Shown: positions 63,967 to 64,000 of the stretch, one piece after another
Layout of the letters: every line of letters starts with the position of its first letter
Position numbering within the stretch: position 1 is the stretch's first letter
Source of the DNA: Leuctra nigra
Taxonomy: Eukaryota; Arthropoda; Insecta; Plecoptera; Leuctridae
Direction of reading: 5' to 3'
NCBI GenBank assembly: GCA_934045905.1
Contig: OW203764.1
Coordinates: forward strand, 26,090,954-26,154,953
DNA length: 64,000 nt
Translations under genes and position numbers: made by a program
The notes under the pieces: generated by a model
Told to the model about the DNA's origin: nothing
Database searches by the model: none
Seen by the model: the letters and a program-made list of their open reading frames with translations, nothing else

Positions 63967-64000
63967 CTGGACTGAAAAACCTCGTTCACAACTTTATCCT

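Larger units (their letters stand above)
60805..64000 (-). mobile_element. Long LINE, copy D, reaching the window edge
   Basis: A single long open frame (60874-63966) is followed by the hairpin (60853-60870), a second stem and a short (ATT)n-like tail ending about 60805. The frame stays open upstream to near the window edge, so this is nearly full-length or full-length with its 5' end just outside. Same family as copies A, B and C. RTE-like placement is tentative. Confidence 0.88.

Overview
The window is AT-rich nuclear DNA of an arthropod, probably an insect; the species cannot be fixed from the sequence. Reasons: GT-AG spliced genes, a CECR2 (Drosophila dikar-type) chromatin gene, a Jockey-type LINE, many short TAGGTACCTA runs, and a very heavy load of hAT, Tc1/mariner/pogo and PIF/Harbinger-type elements.

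Layout. 1-11968 is mostly non-coding: a 139-bp tandem repeat at the left edge, several small inverted-repeat elements, and one orphan exon on the minus strand (3171-3258) that looks like the membrane-anchor exon of a cytochrome P450 whose other exons would lie left of the window. 11969-27102 (minus) is a twelve-exon CECR2 homologue (1607 codons by my splice model) with DDT/WHIM-like N-terminus, bromodomain, and a C-terminal exon carrying a nested tandem repeat of 14- and 11-residue units. 27103-27910 is a shared upstream region: CECR2 runs left and the first of two tandem dipeptidase genes runs right. CNDP2 copy A (27911-51499, plus) and copy B (53401-59872, plus) have the same nine exons, the same intron phases and 477 residues each. 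Copy A is swollen to about 23.6 kb by transposons, copy B is about 6.5 kb. The homologous 3' flanks run on to about 52.4 kb and 60.8 kb. 60.8-64.0 kb is a long LINE on the minus strand that reaches the window edge.

Mobile DNA. Four clear copies of one LINE family (17.6, 31.1, 39.6 and 60.8 kb) share an acidic C-terminus and, directly after the stop codon, a short hairpin whose stem differs in sequence but stays paired. A complete Jockey-type LINE with two open frames and a 15-bp target duplication sits inside an hAT-type element, itself inside a second hAT-type element, all in intron 3 of CNDP2 copy A. Eight hAT-type insertions have 7/8 or 8/8 target-site duplications. In several cases the paralogous dipeptidase gene or a second repeat copy preserves the empty site, so the order of insertion can be read.

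The cellular genes show no common pathway: chromatin remodelling (CECR2), cytosolic dipeptide hydrolysis (CNDP2 pair) and possibly xenobiotic or steroid oxidation (P450 fragment). All exon borders are my own splice-site reading, checked by phase and by comparison of the two dipeptidase copies; all homology statements are from recognition of motifs, without a database search.
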